The notes beneath the pieces were generated by a model. That model did not search any database and was not told where the DNA came from. It saw only the letters and a list, made by a program, of their open reading frames with translations. From Torulaspora globosa (taxonomy: Eukaryota > Ascomycota > Saccharomycetes > Saccharomycetales > Saccharomycetaceae), in assembly GCF_014133895.1 (NCBI RefSeq), contig NC_050733.1, positions 682,001-746,000 on the forward strand: a stretch of 64,000 nt of DNA, read 5' to 3'. A program made the position numbers and the translations under genes. Below, piece after piece: positions 8,563 to 18,117 of the stretch (position 1 is the first letter of the stretch; each line of letters begins with the position of its first letter).

Positions 8563-9825
8563 ATGACTGATGATATTGAAGATGCAGTGAAACGATTTGA
8601 AGCGGTTCACTTGAAAAGAGGGCCCGATGAGCAGCGATACGGAGAACTCGCTCAGATAAAGAACGAAAACTATCATCTGAAATTGGCACTTGATGAGAAA
8701 AATATGGAACTGGAGAAACTGAAGAAAACGGTGCAACGGGGTGTATTTCTCGAAGATGTTCACAAATTTTCTTCGCAAGTCGAGAGTAACGCACCGATGT
8801 TTGTTGCGGGACCGCCGAGCGACTCCGGCAGCTGCGGGACCGACCTGGAGATCGTAACTCATTTTTCAGGGTCCCCCTACAAGGGCAAGAGAACCAATTC
8901 CAAGGCTACTGAAAATTCGGTGGCTACGACGTCAACGTCCAATATCAAGGCAGAGCATGTTTTCTTCAAGCAGAACGTTGTGCCATTCATCGAGCAAATG
9001 ATCGCAAGCCTGAAATTGAGCAGCGTCTTCAAGCAGGAAGGCCGGAAGTTGCAGGAGAAATACGACAAATTCGAAGGTGAACTTTGGGATTCTAAATTTG
9101 ATACATGTTTGTTGACTGACATTTTCGATGATATCCTCTATTTTTATAGACAGATGACGTCGGTCCTGAATCGGGAATTGAAGTTCAAGGAGCTTTCGCA
9201 AAGGCTCGAATACCTCTTCTCGATTTTTTTGGACCCTAGAGAATACGATCTTGATCCGCAAGAACATATCGAGTATCTGAGGGAAGAGATAAGTGATACT
9301 CTGATCCGGATATTCCATTATCAGGATATGCCGCCTGAAAAGGAGCGTATCGATTACGACAACACGAACGAAGCCATGCATCACGACTACACACCGGGTA
9401 GAATTAGTGGACCACTGCTCAGCAGAAACAAGAAGCAAGCAGCCAAGCGATTGAAATGCATCGAGCAGGGTTTCGAAATTTGTGCCAATGCCATGAACCA
9501 AGCTTTCGGAGACAAGCAACAGCTCAGAGTGCAGGAGGATTCGATCCCCAGCGTCCTGAGCAGCACAGGGATGGTTAGCGAGATCTCAGAGAATGCAATG
9601 AGGGAAAAGGATAGATTGAAGGAGAGCAAAAGTTCCCTAGAGTTTATACCAATCGGATACGACGAAAATACACTAAATTCAAAGACCCCTCAGCGTAAAG
9701 CTTATCAAACCCAACAGCTGAATGAGATAACACCTAAAGCAAACGACGAAAATGATCCTCTTCAAATGTTTTTCCAAGAACAAGCTAGCTTTTATGATAA
9801 CAACATAGATAGGCGTTGCAAATAA
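8563..9825 (+). CDS. SPO74: Coiled-coil protein, probable SPO74 (meiotic spindle-pole outer plaque)
   Basis: I do not recognise the sequence directly. The 420 residues include a short N-terminal coiled coil (about 25-60: NENYHLKLALDEKNMELEKL) and a helical core at about 125-270. The C-terminal third is low-complexity, with a KTPQ motif. Identification rests on context. In S. cerevisiae YGL170C is SPO74, next to YGL171W (ROK1), and is about 413 residues long. Here genes on the S. cerevisiae C strand of the YGL block are on the plus strand, and this gene fits both order and strand. If correct, it acts in the meiosis II outer plaque that starts prospore-membrane growth. The alternative is a lineage-specific coiled-coil protein. 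Confidence 0.6.
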   Translation: MTDDIEDAVKRFEAVHLKRGPDEQRYGELAQIKNENYHLKLALDEKNMELEKLKKTVQRGVFLEDVHKFSSQVESNAPMFVAGPPSDSGSCGTDLEIVTHFSGSPYKGKRTNSKATENSVATTSTSNIKAEHVFFKQNVVPFIEQMIASLKLSSVFKQEGRKLQEKYDKFEGELWDSKFDTCLLTDIFDDILYFYRQMTSVLNRELKFKELSQRLEYLFSIFLDPREYDLDPQEHIEYLREEISDTLIRIFHYQDMPPEKERIDYDNTNEAMHHDYTPGRISGPLLSRNKKQAAKRLKCIEQGFEICANAMNQAFGDKQQLRVQEDSIPSVLSSTGMVSEISENAMREKDRLKESKSSLEFIPIGYDENTLNSKTPQRKAYQTQQLNEITPKANDENDPLQMFFQEQASFYDNNIDRRCK

Positions 9826-10378
9826 TCATAATATATGTTCCCGATCGAAGCCTCGATTAAGGACGCGATTCTCAATATCCGGCAGCCCGCATTGACGCAT
9901 GGAACCATAGGAATGTGATTGAATTGCGTAAATAGACGTTGCAGCATCATTTCCCCACGATCTCCCCCATCAACAAAAATACGGCAGCAGCGCAAGCTAC
10001 CATTATGAGCTACCCTGTATGGTTGCTTTGGTGAACGGGCCACTCATATTTGCATGGAACGGAGATATACCTGTACCTACGCTGAGGGATTTCTCGGGAG
10101 CTGTAACAGTTACAGCCCAATTACACGCCAGCTTTGGCATAAGCGTCTCTCGCTGCGAGCAAACAACGTCCCAGGTAACAATCAACCTTCAAAGGACACT
10201 TCTTGACATCCTCAGGTTCCATACCAGACCCATCTCTTACGTCCATTGACATTGACGCGTCAGCTTGAAAAGTTTCGCGTTGCAGTAATTAACGAATTTC
10301 ACATCGATCTCGACCATCAGCATCAGCACATTGGCCAATATCTGGCAGACATAACCGACGAAAGAAGAGTTCAGCTCA
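9826..10378. other. Intergenic: RLF2 promoter region
   Basis: Contains the MCB palindrome listed separately and a 17-nt inverted repeat (GCTGTAAC/GTTACAGC around A at 10108). Short ATG-started frames exist on both strands. One on the minus strand (10121-10252, 43 codons) contains C-x5-C-x4-C. None is recognisable, so no gene is called. Confidence 0.55.
10253..10262. promoter_or_regulatory. MCB element (TGACGCGTCA) upstream of RLF2
   Basis: An ACGCGT core inside a 10-bp palindrome, about 117 bp upstream of the RLF2 ATG. In S. cerevisiae MBF (Mbp1-Swi6) uses this motif for G1/S transcription of replication genes, which fits the role of CAF-1. Confidence 0.75.
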
Positions 10379-12025
10379 ATGGCAGCCCCTGGGATGGACG
10401 GTGAAAAACGGAGCATCTTAACTTTGTTCAGTCGGAACATCGGTGACTCTAAAGAGTCGAAGGATAAGCATCCAAATGAGCCTCTGGGGATTGTGATTGA
10501 TTTAGAAGAACCGAAGGAGAGCACAATCGCAAGTGAGGCTGCGTCTACTGTGGAACCGGCCAATGCTAAGAAAGCTGTAATAGAGAGCATCGAGGATGCA
10601 GCAGAAGATGAAAAGACTAAGAGGAAAGAGCTGGCAGCCCTCAGAAGGGAGGACCTCAGACAAGAGAAGGAGTTGAAGAAGAAGCAGAGAGAGGAAGAAA
10701 AACGGAGGAGAGAGGCTGTAAAAGAGGAACAAAAACGCCAGAAAGAACAGCAGCGAGAGGAAGAAAGGTTGAAGCGGGAGGAACGTAAGAAACAAAAGGA
10801 GCGTCAGAGACTAGAAATTAGGAAGCAAAAAGAGCTCGAAAAAACTCAGAAGGAACTGGAAAAACAGAGGAAGGAGGAGGCGAAAGAAAGAGCACAGTCT
10901 CGGATTGGCAATTTCTTCAAAAAAGTTAGTGATTCGAGTAAGCAATCGGAGGAAAAATCCGACTATCGAAAGTATTTTTTACCATTTTATGCGAAAGATG
11001 GCGTAGTACTGCCAGTGGATCATTTCCTCAGTCCGCTCGAGGAGCGGAAGAAGGAGGTTGACCGGCAGCTGAGCCTACGAAGTTCTGCTGATGATACAGT
11101 ACTGAACTGGCTAGTCTCTAAATCAGCGAAGCGGAATGGAAGGGTGAAATTCACCGCCGTGTCTTTGTTACAACAGATGACATCGAAGGGGAAAACAGAT
11201 GAAGAGTTGCAGTCACTACTAAAGATGGTCCCGCAGAAGTACATCAAGTTTTATGAAAATGTGCGGCCTCCATACATCGGAACATACTCCAAGGACGTAA
11301 CGCTCCCGGCAGACAATCCTTTTTGCACAGACGGAACCGGATATGACTACGGATACGACTCAGATCTCGAATGGATTAACGAAGAAGAGGAAGACGGAGA
11401 GCAAGGCGGAGTGGATAACCTAGAAAGTGGCGAGGAAGACGAAGATGAAGAAGATGAAGAGGCGAGTGAGGGGGAATTCGAGGGCTTTCTCGATGCAGAG
11501 GACGGTTCAAACAAGTCTCGTCCTGCAGGGAAGCGAAAGTTTATCGGCCCTTTAATACCGACTGTCCATCTAAGAAGTAACATAGAGAATCTCGACGAAG
11601 ACGACAGGAAATACTTCGAGTTGGCAAAAGTGGAGTTCCTCGCAGAGCAACAGCCATTTCCTATAGACCCTTACTTTTTGGTAAACAAAGCCCAATCGTT
11701 GAATTCTTCGAAGAGACTTGCAGATGCAGATCGAGATTCCGGATCGTCTTCAAACAGTCCGTCGGTCTCTCCGGAGAAAAAAAGACCCAAGACACTTATA
11801 ACAGAGACCGCTCATCTCTTAAAACTATTCGACGAGATTCACGACAGCACCTTTTCCCTGGGCACTGTCACAGAGATAGCACAAAAGAATCTACCACAAT
11901 ATAGTAAACAAACCATTAAAAACACAGTCAAGGAATACGCCGTGAGGGGTGCTGGGAAAGGAGATTTCGGAAGGAAGTGGGTGATACGGGACATGAAGCA
12001 TTGGGAAGATCTTCGATCTCTTTAA
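10379..12025 (+). CDS. RLF2: CAF-1 chromatin assembly complex large subunit
   Basis: Cac1/Rlf2 deposits H3-H4 behind replication forks. Its 548 residues follow the family plan. A Lys/Glu/Arg-rich single alpha-helix (KER region) spans about 70-170. The PCNA-interacting peptide QSRIGNFF is at residues 173-180, a perfect Q-x2-I-x2-F-F. A conserved middle domain follows (YGYDSDLEWINEEEEDGEQ). Next comes a Glu/Asp-rich stretch (about 340-385) that binds histones, and a C-terminal winged-helix domain. S. cerevisiae Rlf2 is somewhat longer (606). The ATG is at 10379. It keeps the YPR018W-YPR019W order with MCM4. Confidence 0.95.
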   Translation: MAAPGMDGEKRSILTLFSRNIGDSKESKDKHPNEPLGIVIDLEEPKESTIASEAASTVEPANAKKAVIESIEDAAEDEKTKRKELAALRREDLRQEKELKKKQREEEKRRREAVKEEQKRQKEQQREEERLKREERKKQKERQRLEIRKQKELEKTQKELEKQRKEEAKERAQSRIGNFFKKVSDSSKQSEEKSDYRKYFLPFYAKDGVVLPVDHFLSPLEERKKEVDRQLSLRSSADDTVLNWLVSKSAKRNGRVKFTAVSLLQQMTSKGKTDEELQSLLKMVPQKYIKFYENVRPPYIGTYSKDVTLPADNPFCTDGTGYDYGYDSDLEWINEEEEDGEQGGVDNLESGEEDEDEEDEEASEGEFEGFLDAEDGSNKSRPAGKRKFIGPLIPTVHLRSNIENLDEDDRKYFELAKVEFLAEQQPFPIDPYFLVNKAQSLNSSKRLADADRDSGSSSNSPSVSPEKKRPKTLITETAHLLKLFDEIHDSTFSLGTVTEIAQKNLPQYSKQTIKNTVKEYAVRGAGKGDFGRKWVIRDMKHWEDLRSL

Positions 12026-12278
12026 CGGGGAGACAAACTGGGCAATTGCAGAAGAACTTTTTAAGAGAGATCTGGAGCATCGTGGCACGCTCGACAGTCG
12101 TAACACGGTCCTTCCTTTCAGGCAATCTTGTTAAATAGTGATATAAAGGCAGATTTTATCATAGCGACACAGTTTTCTGGCGCAGCGTTAGGAAGCGGAT
12201 CTGTTACCAGAAAACTCATCGACTAGAACTTAGAAGAGCAAGTCAGACAGAGATATCTGATTAGTTGACGCTTCCGGC

Positions 12279-15050
12279 ATGTCAAATCAATCGAGCTCTC
12301 CTGTAAGAGGAAACTTTGACTCAAGCTCATCTCCAGCTAGGGCTCCTAATGCAAATGTTCGCCAACCATCATCTCCCGCATTGTTTTATAACACTTCTTC
12401 CTCACAGCCGGACACTTACGAACGAGATAGTGCAAGGCAGCCTCGAAGAAATGTGCCTGCTGCCCAGGGGTCGTCACCGTTCTTCTATCCGTCATCCTAT
12501 GATGATCGGTATTCCAGTCTGGGATCGCACAGAAGAGAACAAATAGCTGAACAAAGGACCACACCAGGAAGAAACCTGACTTCTGATTTAGGTAACGACC
12601 CAGCAGGGTCGCTCTCATCTACGTTTGGTGGTCGCCCAAGCAACCGCGTACACATGCGAAGAAATGATATTCATGCATCTGATCTGTCCTCACCGAGAAG
12701 AATCGTGGACTTGGACGTCCGTTCCGGGCTTCCAGCGTCTTCATCTTCAGCACTGCCTTCTGAAGCCACCGAGCCACTGAGAATTATTTGGGGTACCAAC
12801 GTCAGTATTCAGGAATGTGCTAATGACTTCAGGAGCTTTTTGATGTCATTCAAATACAAGTATCGTAAAACATTGGATGACAGAGAGATTTTAATCAACT
12901 CTACTACGGATGAGGAATTGTATTACGTCAAGCAGTTGAACGAAATGCGAGAACTGGGCCTCTCTAATCTGAACTTAGATGCTAGGAACCTCTTGGCATA
13001 CAAGCAGACTGAAGAACTATATTATCAGCTGCTAAATTACCCTCAGGAGGTTATATCGATCATGGATCAGACCATCAAAGATTGCATGGTGTCGCTAGTG
13101 GTTGACAATAACTTGGAGTACGATTTGGATGACATCGAGACAAGATTCTACAAGGTAAGGCCGTATAATGTTGAAACTGAAAGAGGAATGCGTGAACTGA
13201 ATCCAAATGATCTTGATAAGCTTATCAGTCTCAAAGGTTTGGTTCTTAGAAGTACTCCCGTTATACCCGATATGAAAGTTGCGTTTTTCAAGTGCAACGT
13301 CTGTGATCACACCATGGCTGTAGAGATCGACCGAGGTGTGATTCAAGAGCCTGCAAGATGCGAGCGCGTTGATTGTAATGAACCAAACTCGATGTCTTTG
13401 GTGCACAATCGATGCTCCTACGCGGACAAGCAGGTTATCAAACTGCAGGAAACGCCGGATCTTGTTCCTGACGGTCAAACGCCGCATTCGGTATCGCTCT
13501 GCGTTTATGATGAGCTGGTAGATTCCTGTCGTGCTGGTGATCGAATTGAAGTGACAGGTACTTTTAGATCTGTTCCTATTAGGGCTAATCCCAGACAGCG
13601 TATCCTTAAATCTCTTTACAAAACTTACATTGATGTGGTGCACGTCAAGAAAGTCTCAGAAAAGAGGTTAGATATTGACACTTCAACAGTGGAGCAAGAA
13701 CTATTGCAGAATAAGTTGAACCATAGCGATACAGAGGAGCTGAGAAGAATAACAGCTGAAGATATCGCTAAAATCAAAGAAGTGGCGAAAAGGGAGGATC
13801 TTTATGAGCTTTTGGCTAGATCGATTGCCCCCAGCATCTACGAATTGGATGATGTTAAAAAGGGTATACTGCTTCAACTCTTCGGCGGCGCAAATAAGAA
13901 ATTCACAAAAGGTGGCAGATATAGAGGAGATATTAACATTCTGCTCTGCGGCGACCCTGGGACCGCTAAATCCCAAATCTTGCAATACGTTCATAAAATC
14001 GCTCCTCGAGGTGTCTACACTTCTGGTAAGGGTTCCTCGGCTGTCGGGTTAACCGCATACGTTACGAGAGACGTTGATACTAAACAATTAGTGCTAGAGA
14101 GTGGTGCATTGGTGCTTTCCGACGGTGGTGTTTGTTGTATTGATGAGTTTGACAAAATGAGTGACTCGACTAGGTCAGTGCTGCACGAAGTTATGGAGCA
14201 ACAGACAATATCCATAGCGAAGGCAGGTATTATCACCACTTTGAACGCTAGAGCCTCGATTTTGGCCAGTGCTAACCCCATTGGATCTCGATACAATCCC
14301 AATTTACCGGTAACGGCGAATATCGATTTGCCACCACCTCTGCTTTCCAGGTTCGACCTCGTTTACTTGGTCCTCGATAAAGTGGATGAGGGAACCGACA
14401 GAGAGCTCGCCGAGCACTTAACCAGCCTTTACATCGAAGACAAGCCGCAGCACGTTGCGACCGATGACGTGCTGGCGGTTGAGTTTCTGACTGCCTACAT
14501 CAACTATGCAAAGGAAAATATCCACCCTGGCATCACGGAACAGGCCAAGACTGAGCTTGTCAGGGCGTACGTGGGAATGCGCAAGATAGGTGATGATTCA
14601 AGATCTGACGAGAAACGCATTACCGCCACCACCAGGCAACTTGAGAGCATGATCAGATTGTCCGAAGCACACGCCAAGATGAGGCTGTCCGAGCAAGTAG
14701 AAATCCAAGACGTCCAGGAGGCTGTGAGACTAATCAGATCCGCCATAAAGGACTATGCAACCGATCCTAAGACAGGCAAGATTGACATGAACCTAGTTCA
14801 AACAGGTAAATCAGTCATCCAACGCAAACTGGAAGAAGACCTCGCAAGGGAAATTCTCAGAATCCTTACCGATCACACTTCGGACTCGATGAGTTTCAAC
14901 GAGTTGAACAAGCAGATCAACGAGCATTCGCAGGATAGAGTGGAGTCATCCGATATATCAGAGGCCCTCTCTCGACTACAGCAGGAAGACAAGCTCATAG
15001 TCTTGGGTGAAGGTGTCAGACGATCAATCAGACTGAATGTACGCGTATGA
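12279..15050 (+). CDS. MCM4: Replicative helicase subunit Mcm4
   Basis: A subunit of the Mcm2-7 hexamer that licenses origins and unwinds DNA within CMG. The 923 residues compare with 933 in S. cerevisiae. The Ser-rich, disordered N-terminal about 170 residues carry many SP/SSP sites (CDK and DDK targets). The zinc finger is C339, C342, C361, C366. The AAA+ domain has Walker A GDPGTAKS (from 558), Walker B CIDEFDKM (D622, E623), and the arginine-finger motif LLSRFD. A C-terminal winged helix follows. The start ATG at 12279 gives MSNQSSSPVRG. ATP20 lies downstream as in S. cerevisiae. Confidence 0.98.
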   Translation: MSNQSSSPVRGNFDSSSSPARAPNANVRQPSSPALFYNTSSSQPDTYERDSARQPRRNVPAAQGSSPFFYPSSYDDRYSSLGSHRREQIAEQRTTPGRNLTSDLGNDPAGSLSSTFGGRPSNRVHMRRNDIHASDLSSPRRIVDLDVRSGLPASSSSALPSEATEPLRIIWGTNVSIQECANDFRSFLMSFKYKYRKTLDDREILINSTTDEELYYVKQLNEMRELGLSNLNLDARNLLAYKQTEELYYQLLNYPQEVISIMDQTIKDCMVSLVVDNNLEYDLDDIETRFYKVRPYNVETERGMRELNPNDLDKLISLKGLVLRSTPVIPDMKVAFFKCNVCDHTMAVEIDRGVIQEPARCERVDCNEPNSMSLVHNRCSYADKQVIKLQETPDLVPDGQTPHSVSLCVYDELVDSCRAGDRIEVTGTFRSVPIRANPRQRILKSLYKTYIDVVHVKKVSEKRLDIDTSTVEQELLQNKLNHSDTEELRRITAEDIAKIKEVAKREDLYELLARSIAPSIYELDDVKKGILLQLFGGANKKFTKGGRYRGDINILLCGDPGTAKSQILQYVHKIAPRGVYTSGKGSSAVGLTAYVTRDVDTKQLVLESGALVLSDGGVCCIDEFDKMSDSTRSVLHEVMEQQTISIAKAGIITTLNARASILASANPIGSRYNPNLPVTANIDLPPPLLSRFDLVYLVLDKVDEGTDRELAEHLTSLYIEDKPQHVATDDVLAVEFLTAYINYAKENIHPGITEQAKTELVRAYVGMRKIGDDSRSDEKRITATTRQLESMIRLSEAHAKMRLSEQVEIQDVQEAVRLIRSAIKDYATDPKTGKIDMNLVQTGKSVIQRKLEEDLAREILRILTDHTSDSMSFNELNKQINEHSQDRVESSDISEALSRLQQEDKLIVLGEGVRRSIRLNVRV

Positions 15051-15430
15051 CACGCCGTGACGATCGAGAGATAGGCTTATAGCCGGCAAGATATAAAGTG
15101 AAGGCCAGATTTTCACTGGCCTTGCGCGTTGCACGGCCTGGACACTGTAGTCGCACGTTCGCACGCGCAACTTACCAAGACATATAACCGACTACTGGCT
15201 TTCATGTGGCAGCGATCTAGTGCTTCCAGGACAATCTGGAGACCATCTTCTCGCTTTATATGCTGAATTATGATAAATAGCAGCATTTGATTGGTTCTGT
15301 AGATGTAACTATACACGAAGCACTTGTTAGCTTCTCGAGCAACCGAAAAGAGTCTTGATGAAGATACATCTTAGTTTAATGCTGTCTAGATGTAATGCCA
15401 GTATTCTTTGGATCGATCAATTCTGGGATA
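15051..15430. other. Intergenic MCM4-ATP20
   Basis: No gene or clear element. Two ATGs precede my chosen ATP20 start: 15379 (out of frame, about 31 codons) and 15395 (in frame, 12 residues longer). Either would matter if transcription begins upstream of them. Confidence 0.5.
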
Positions 15431-15793
15431 ATGTTGGGCAGAATCCAGTCGTATGCCACCTGTTTCGTCTCTAAAACTAGCCGTTTGGCCACTAAGACCG
15501 TTTACTATGGTAAGGTCGGCGCCGAATTATCCAAACAAGTCTACTTGAAAGAGGGTTTGCAACCACCATCTGTAGCCGACTTTCAAAAAGTGTACTCGCA
15601 ATTGTACAAGAATCTGCTACACTACTCAGTAAAGCCAAAGGAAGTTTTGGGGTTACTAAAATCTCTCGGTAAGAATGACGTTGTGAAGTACGGTTCCTAT
15701 GCCATTCAAATCGTTGGATTCTATTCCGTTGGTGAAATAATCGGCAGAAGACATCTAGTTGGGTACAAGAACTACCAGCCAAGCCACCATTAG
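15431..15793 (+). CDS. ATP20: F1Fo ATP synthase subunit g
   Basis: A small membrane subunit that supports dimerisation of mitochondrial ATP synthase and so cristae shape. The 120-residue product starts MLGRIQSYATCFVSK, aligning with MLSRIQNYTSGLVSK in yeast. It contains YYGKVGAELSKQVYLKEGLQ and the C-terminal membrane helix YAIQIVGFYSVGEIIGRR with its GxxxG-like packing face. An in-frame ATG 36 bp upstream would add 12 residues (MPVFFGSINSGI); I prefer the internal ATG because it matches the S. cerevisiae start and length (115). Both starts remain possible. Confidence 0.93.
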   Translation: MLGRIQSYATCFVSKTSRLATKTVYYGKVGAELSKQVYLKEGLQPPSVADFQKVYSQLYKNLLHYSVKPKEVLGLLKSLGKNDVVKYGSYAIQIVGFYSVGEIIGRRHLVGYKNYQPSHH

Positions 15794-16013
15794 ATGACTG
15801 GGACTGCTTTTTCTCCTGTTGCCGTGACATCACTAAAAATGTTTTGGCGAGCAGTCATACTTAGTCACCTAGTCACATCGAGACTGTCTCATTGACGCGC
15901 TTGTGAGTGATCTCCTACATTAAACCAAAACTTTGCGATTTAACAACCTCTCTAATATTCATTTTATGTTATATATGCAGTATATATGATGAACTCGATG
16001 CCACTTGTCGATA

Positions 16014-17696
16014 TTAGGAAGTAGAACGCTTGGAATCAACCGCTTTGTGCTGATGTTTCCTTTTTTTCGATGCTTCGATCATATCGTGCTTGCGCTTTCT
16101 TTTCAGTCTATCTACCTTTGGAACTGTACTGATTTGCTTTCTGTTTACCCTTGCTTTACCTTTCTTGATGCTCTCTTTCTCTCTTTTGCTCAGCTTCGAA
16201 ATCCCGTCCATCCATTCAGCAACTTGACATCCACTTTGCTTCATTACATTTATAACAGGTTTAATAGCCAGTGAATCTTGCTTGGTGTAGAATGTGACGG
16301 CGTTACCTGAACGACCACCCCTACCCGTTCTACCGATCCGATGAACGTAGGCTTGGGCGGTCCTGGGCACATCATAATTAATAATGAGATTCACACCTTT
16401 AAAATCGACACCGCGAGCGAGCACGTCAGTACAGATCAGGCACCAGAGGTCGCCCTTCTTGAATGATTCGATGATCTTTTCCCTCTGCATCTGAGTTCTT
16501 TCTGCGTGTATAACGTCCACATTTAGACCGTCGTATATTAATTCATGATATAAAGCCTTCGCTCTCTCAATGGATTCGAGAAAGATAATAACAGGAGGCC
16601 TAAACTCACCTTCCTGAACCAACTGTCTAATGGCAATCAGTTTACCCTCTTCGTTACCACAGTACACTATTTTTTGCGTAATATTAGCGTTGGCCGCTTC
16701 TTTATGTCCAATGATGACTCTGACGGGATCCATCATGATACTTTGGGCGATCTCTTCCACACTGGACGGCATAGTGGCGGAAAACAGTGATTTCTGTAAT
16801 TTAGGATTGCTACAAGAGCTCAGGATATCATCTGTCTGCTCGATGAAAGTCTTATCAAAAAGTTTATCCGCCTCATCAAAGATGATATGTTTGACGGTAG
16901 AAAGATCTAAAGCTTCGTTCTTCATCAGATCAATCAACCGCAGTGGTGTGGTGACAATAATGTCGTATTTCTTATCACTGACCACCCTGTTTCTTAGTTT
17001 GGCATTTAACGACTTGGACAGTAGTGCAACTTGTAAGGGTCTTTTCTTGTCCAGAAATATTTTACGAGACAATTTACCGCATTCAATGAATATTTGATTT
17101 GCCAACTCCTTTGTTGGTGAGACGATCAATGCCCTCAGTCCTGTACCGCCGGTCGCCTCTGAGATGACTAGCTGTAGTAAAGGTATCAAAAACGAGAGCG
17201 TCTTACCGGAACCAGTTGGCGCACAAGCTACAATGTCTCGACCGTTCAGCGATAGTGGTATAGCCTCGGACTGAATGGGAGTTGGTTCAGTGAAGTGGTT
17301 CTCAATCAGATTATTCAGTAAACGCTTATCAAATGAAAACCGCGTCACTAGATCTTCGAACGATCCAATGGGCAACGGTATGTCTTCACCTGTCACTTTG
17401 GCCTTGTAAGATTTACGTAACGACGTTGCCTCATCAATGTTTCTCACCTTCAGCTGTCCAATGTCATTCTCTACAAGTTCTTCTCTTTCATCTTCGATGG
17501 CTTCTTTCTCCTTATCTCTGGAGTCCTCTACCTTCTTCATAATTCTTTTGTTGTGGAAAAAATCGAGTTCTCTGGTTATTTGCTTATCATTGTCCTTGAC
17601 AGTGGTCTCTACCACACTGAAATCCACATCCTTGCCAATCCTCTTCGTATCTTTCCTAACATTGGCACCTCTTGCCAAAACCCTGAAGATATCCAT
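16014..17696 (-). CDS. ROK1: DEAD-box RNA helicase Rok1
   Basis: A nucleolar ATP-dependent helicase for 18S rRNA processing, acting on snR30 and Rrp5 in early pre-ribosomes. The 560 residues include the Q motif ([13 protein letters not shown]), motif I APTGSGKT, motif Ib TPLR, motif II DEAD in IFDEADKLF, motif III SAT, and motif [13 protein letters not shown] Lys/Arg-rich C-terminal tail follows. The open frame begins at a TTG 17 codons upstream; the ATG at 17694-17696 gives [13 protein letters not shown], the conserved start. It is the YGL171W orthologue, here next to ATP20 (YPR020W), marking a join between the two sister blocks. PAC and RRPE lie in its promoter. Confidence 0.97.
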   Translation of the reverse strand: MDIFRVLARGANVRKDTKRIGKDVDFSVVETTVKDNDKQITRELDFFHNKRIMKKVEDSRDKEKEAIEDEREELVENDIGQLKVRNIDEATSLRKSYKAKVTGEDIPLPIGSFEDLVTRFSFDKRLLNNLIENHFTEPTPIQSEAIPLSLNGRDIVACAPTGSGKTLSFLIPLLQLVISEATGGTGLRALIVSPTKELANQIFIECGKLSRKIFLDKKRPLQVALLSKSLNAKLRNRVVSDKKYDIIVTTPLRLIDLMKNEALDLSTVKHIIFDEADKLFDKTFIEQTDDILSSCSNPKLQKSLFSATMPSSVEEIAQSIMMDPVRVIIGHKEAANANITQKIVYCGNEEGKLIAIRQLVQEGEFRPPVIIFLESIERAKALYHELIYDGLNVDVIHAERTQMQREKIIESFKKGDLWCLICTDVLARGVDFKGVNLIINYDVPRTAQAYVHRIGRTGRGGRSGNAVTFYTKQDSLAIKPVINVMKQSGCQVAEWMDGISKLSKREKESIKKGKARVNRKQISTVPKVDRLKRKRKHDMIEASKKRKHQHKAVDSKRSTS

Positions 17697-18117
17697 ACTA
17701 TGCAAATCAGAAACTGTTATTGCAGGGCCAGAGAGAGCATAAAACAAGCAGGAACACTCAATTTCTTAGAGTTGATGCTAAGTAATAAATGGTCAAAGTA
17801 AGCTCATCGCGATGGTAAATTTTCATTAGTCTTGCAAGTCCGAAGCGACCGGTGTGATGTCGGACAATCGAGCAGCAGGTCACATGTAGACTATATTCTT
17901 AAAGGTTATATGTGCTCTATCATATCATTGACAATGCTTGGGATAGCAAGTCTCTGGTATTCAGGTTGATGATTCCACAGCTGTGAAGCTTTTCCTTGTT
18001 TCTTATATAGCCGACGCATTGACCAACCGCCCGCCTCCGACGAGGATAGCAGCATTTCTCGAGATGTCCCACCGCGAGCATGTTTTGCGAACCCTCTTGT
18101 AGACCTTTCCTCTCTGA
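17697..18117. other. Intergenic ROK1-NUP49
   Basis: Contains the ROK1 PAC/RRPE pair, then the NUP49 3' flank. Nothing else recognised. Confidence 0.6.
17803..17826. promoter_or_regulatory. PAC and RRPE in ROK1 promoter
   Basis: CTCATCGC at 17803-17810 is PAC (GCGATGAG) on the minus strand, and AAATTTTCA at 17818-17826 is an RRPE core. They lie about 110-130 bp upstream of the ROK1 ATG, in the arrangement usual for ribosome-biogenesis genes. Confidence 0.8.

Noticed and set aside
10121..10252. 43-codon minus-strand frame with cysteines near the RLF2 MCB
   Set aside because: The C-x5-C-x4-C spacing does not match the twin-CX9C or CX3C families, and the frame is short enough to be chance.
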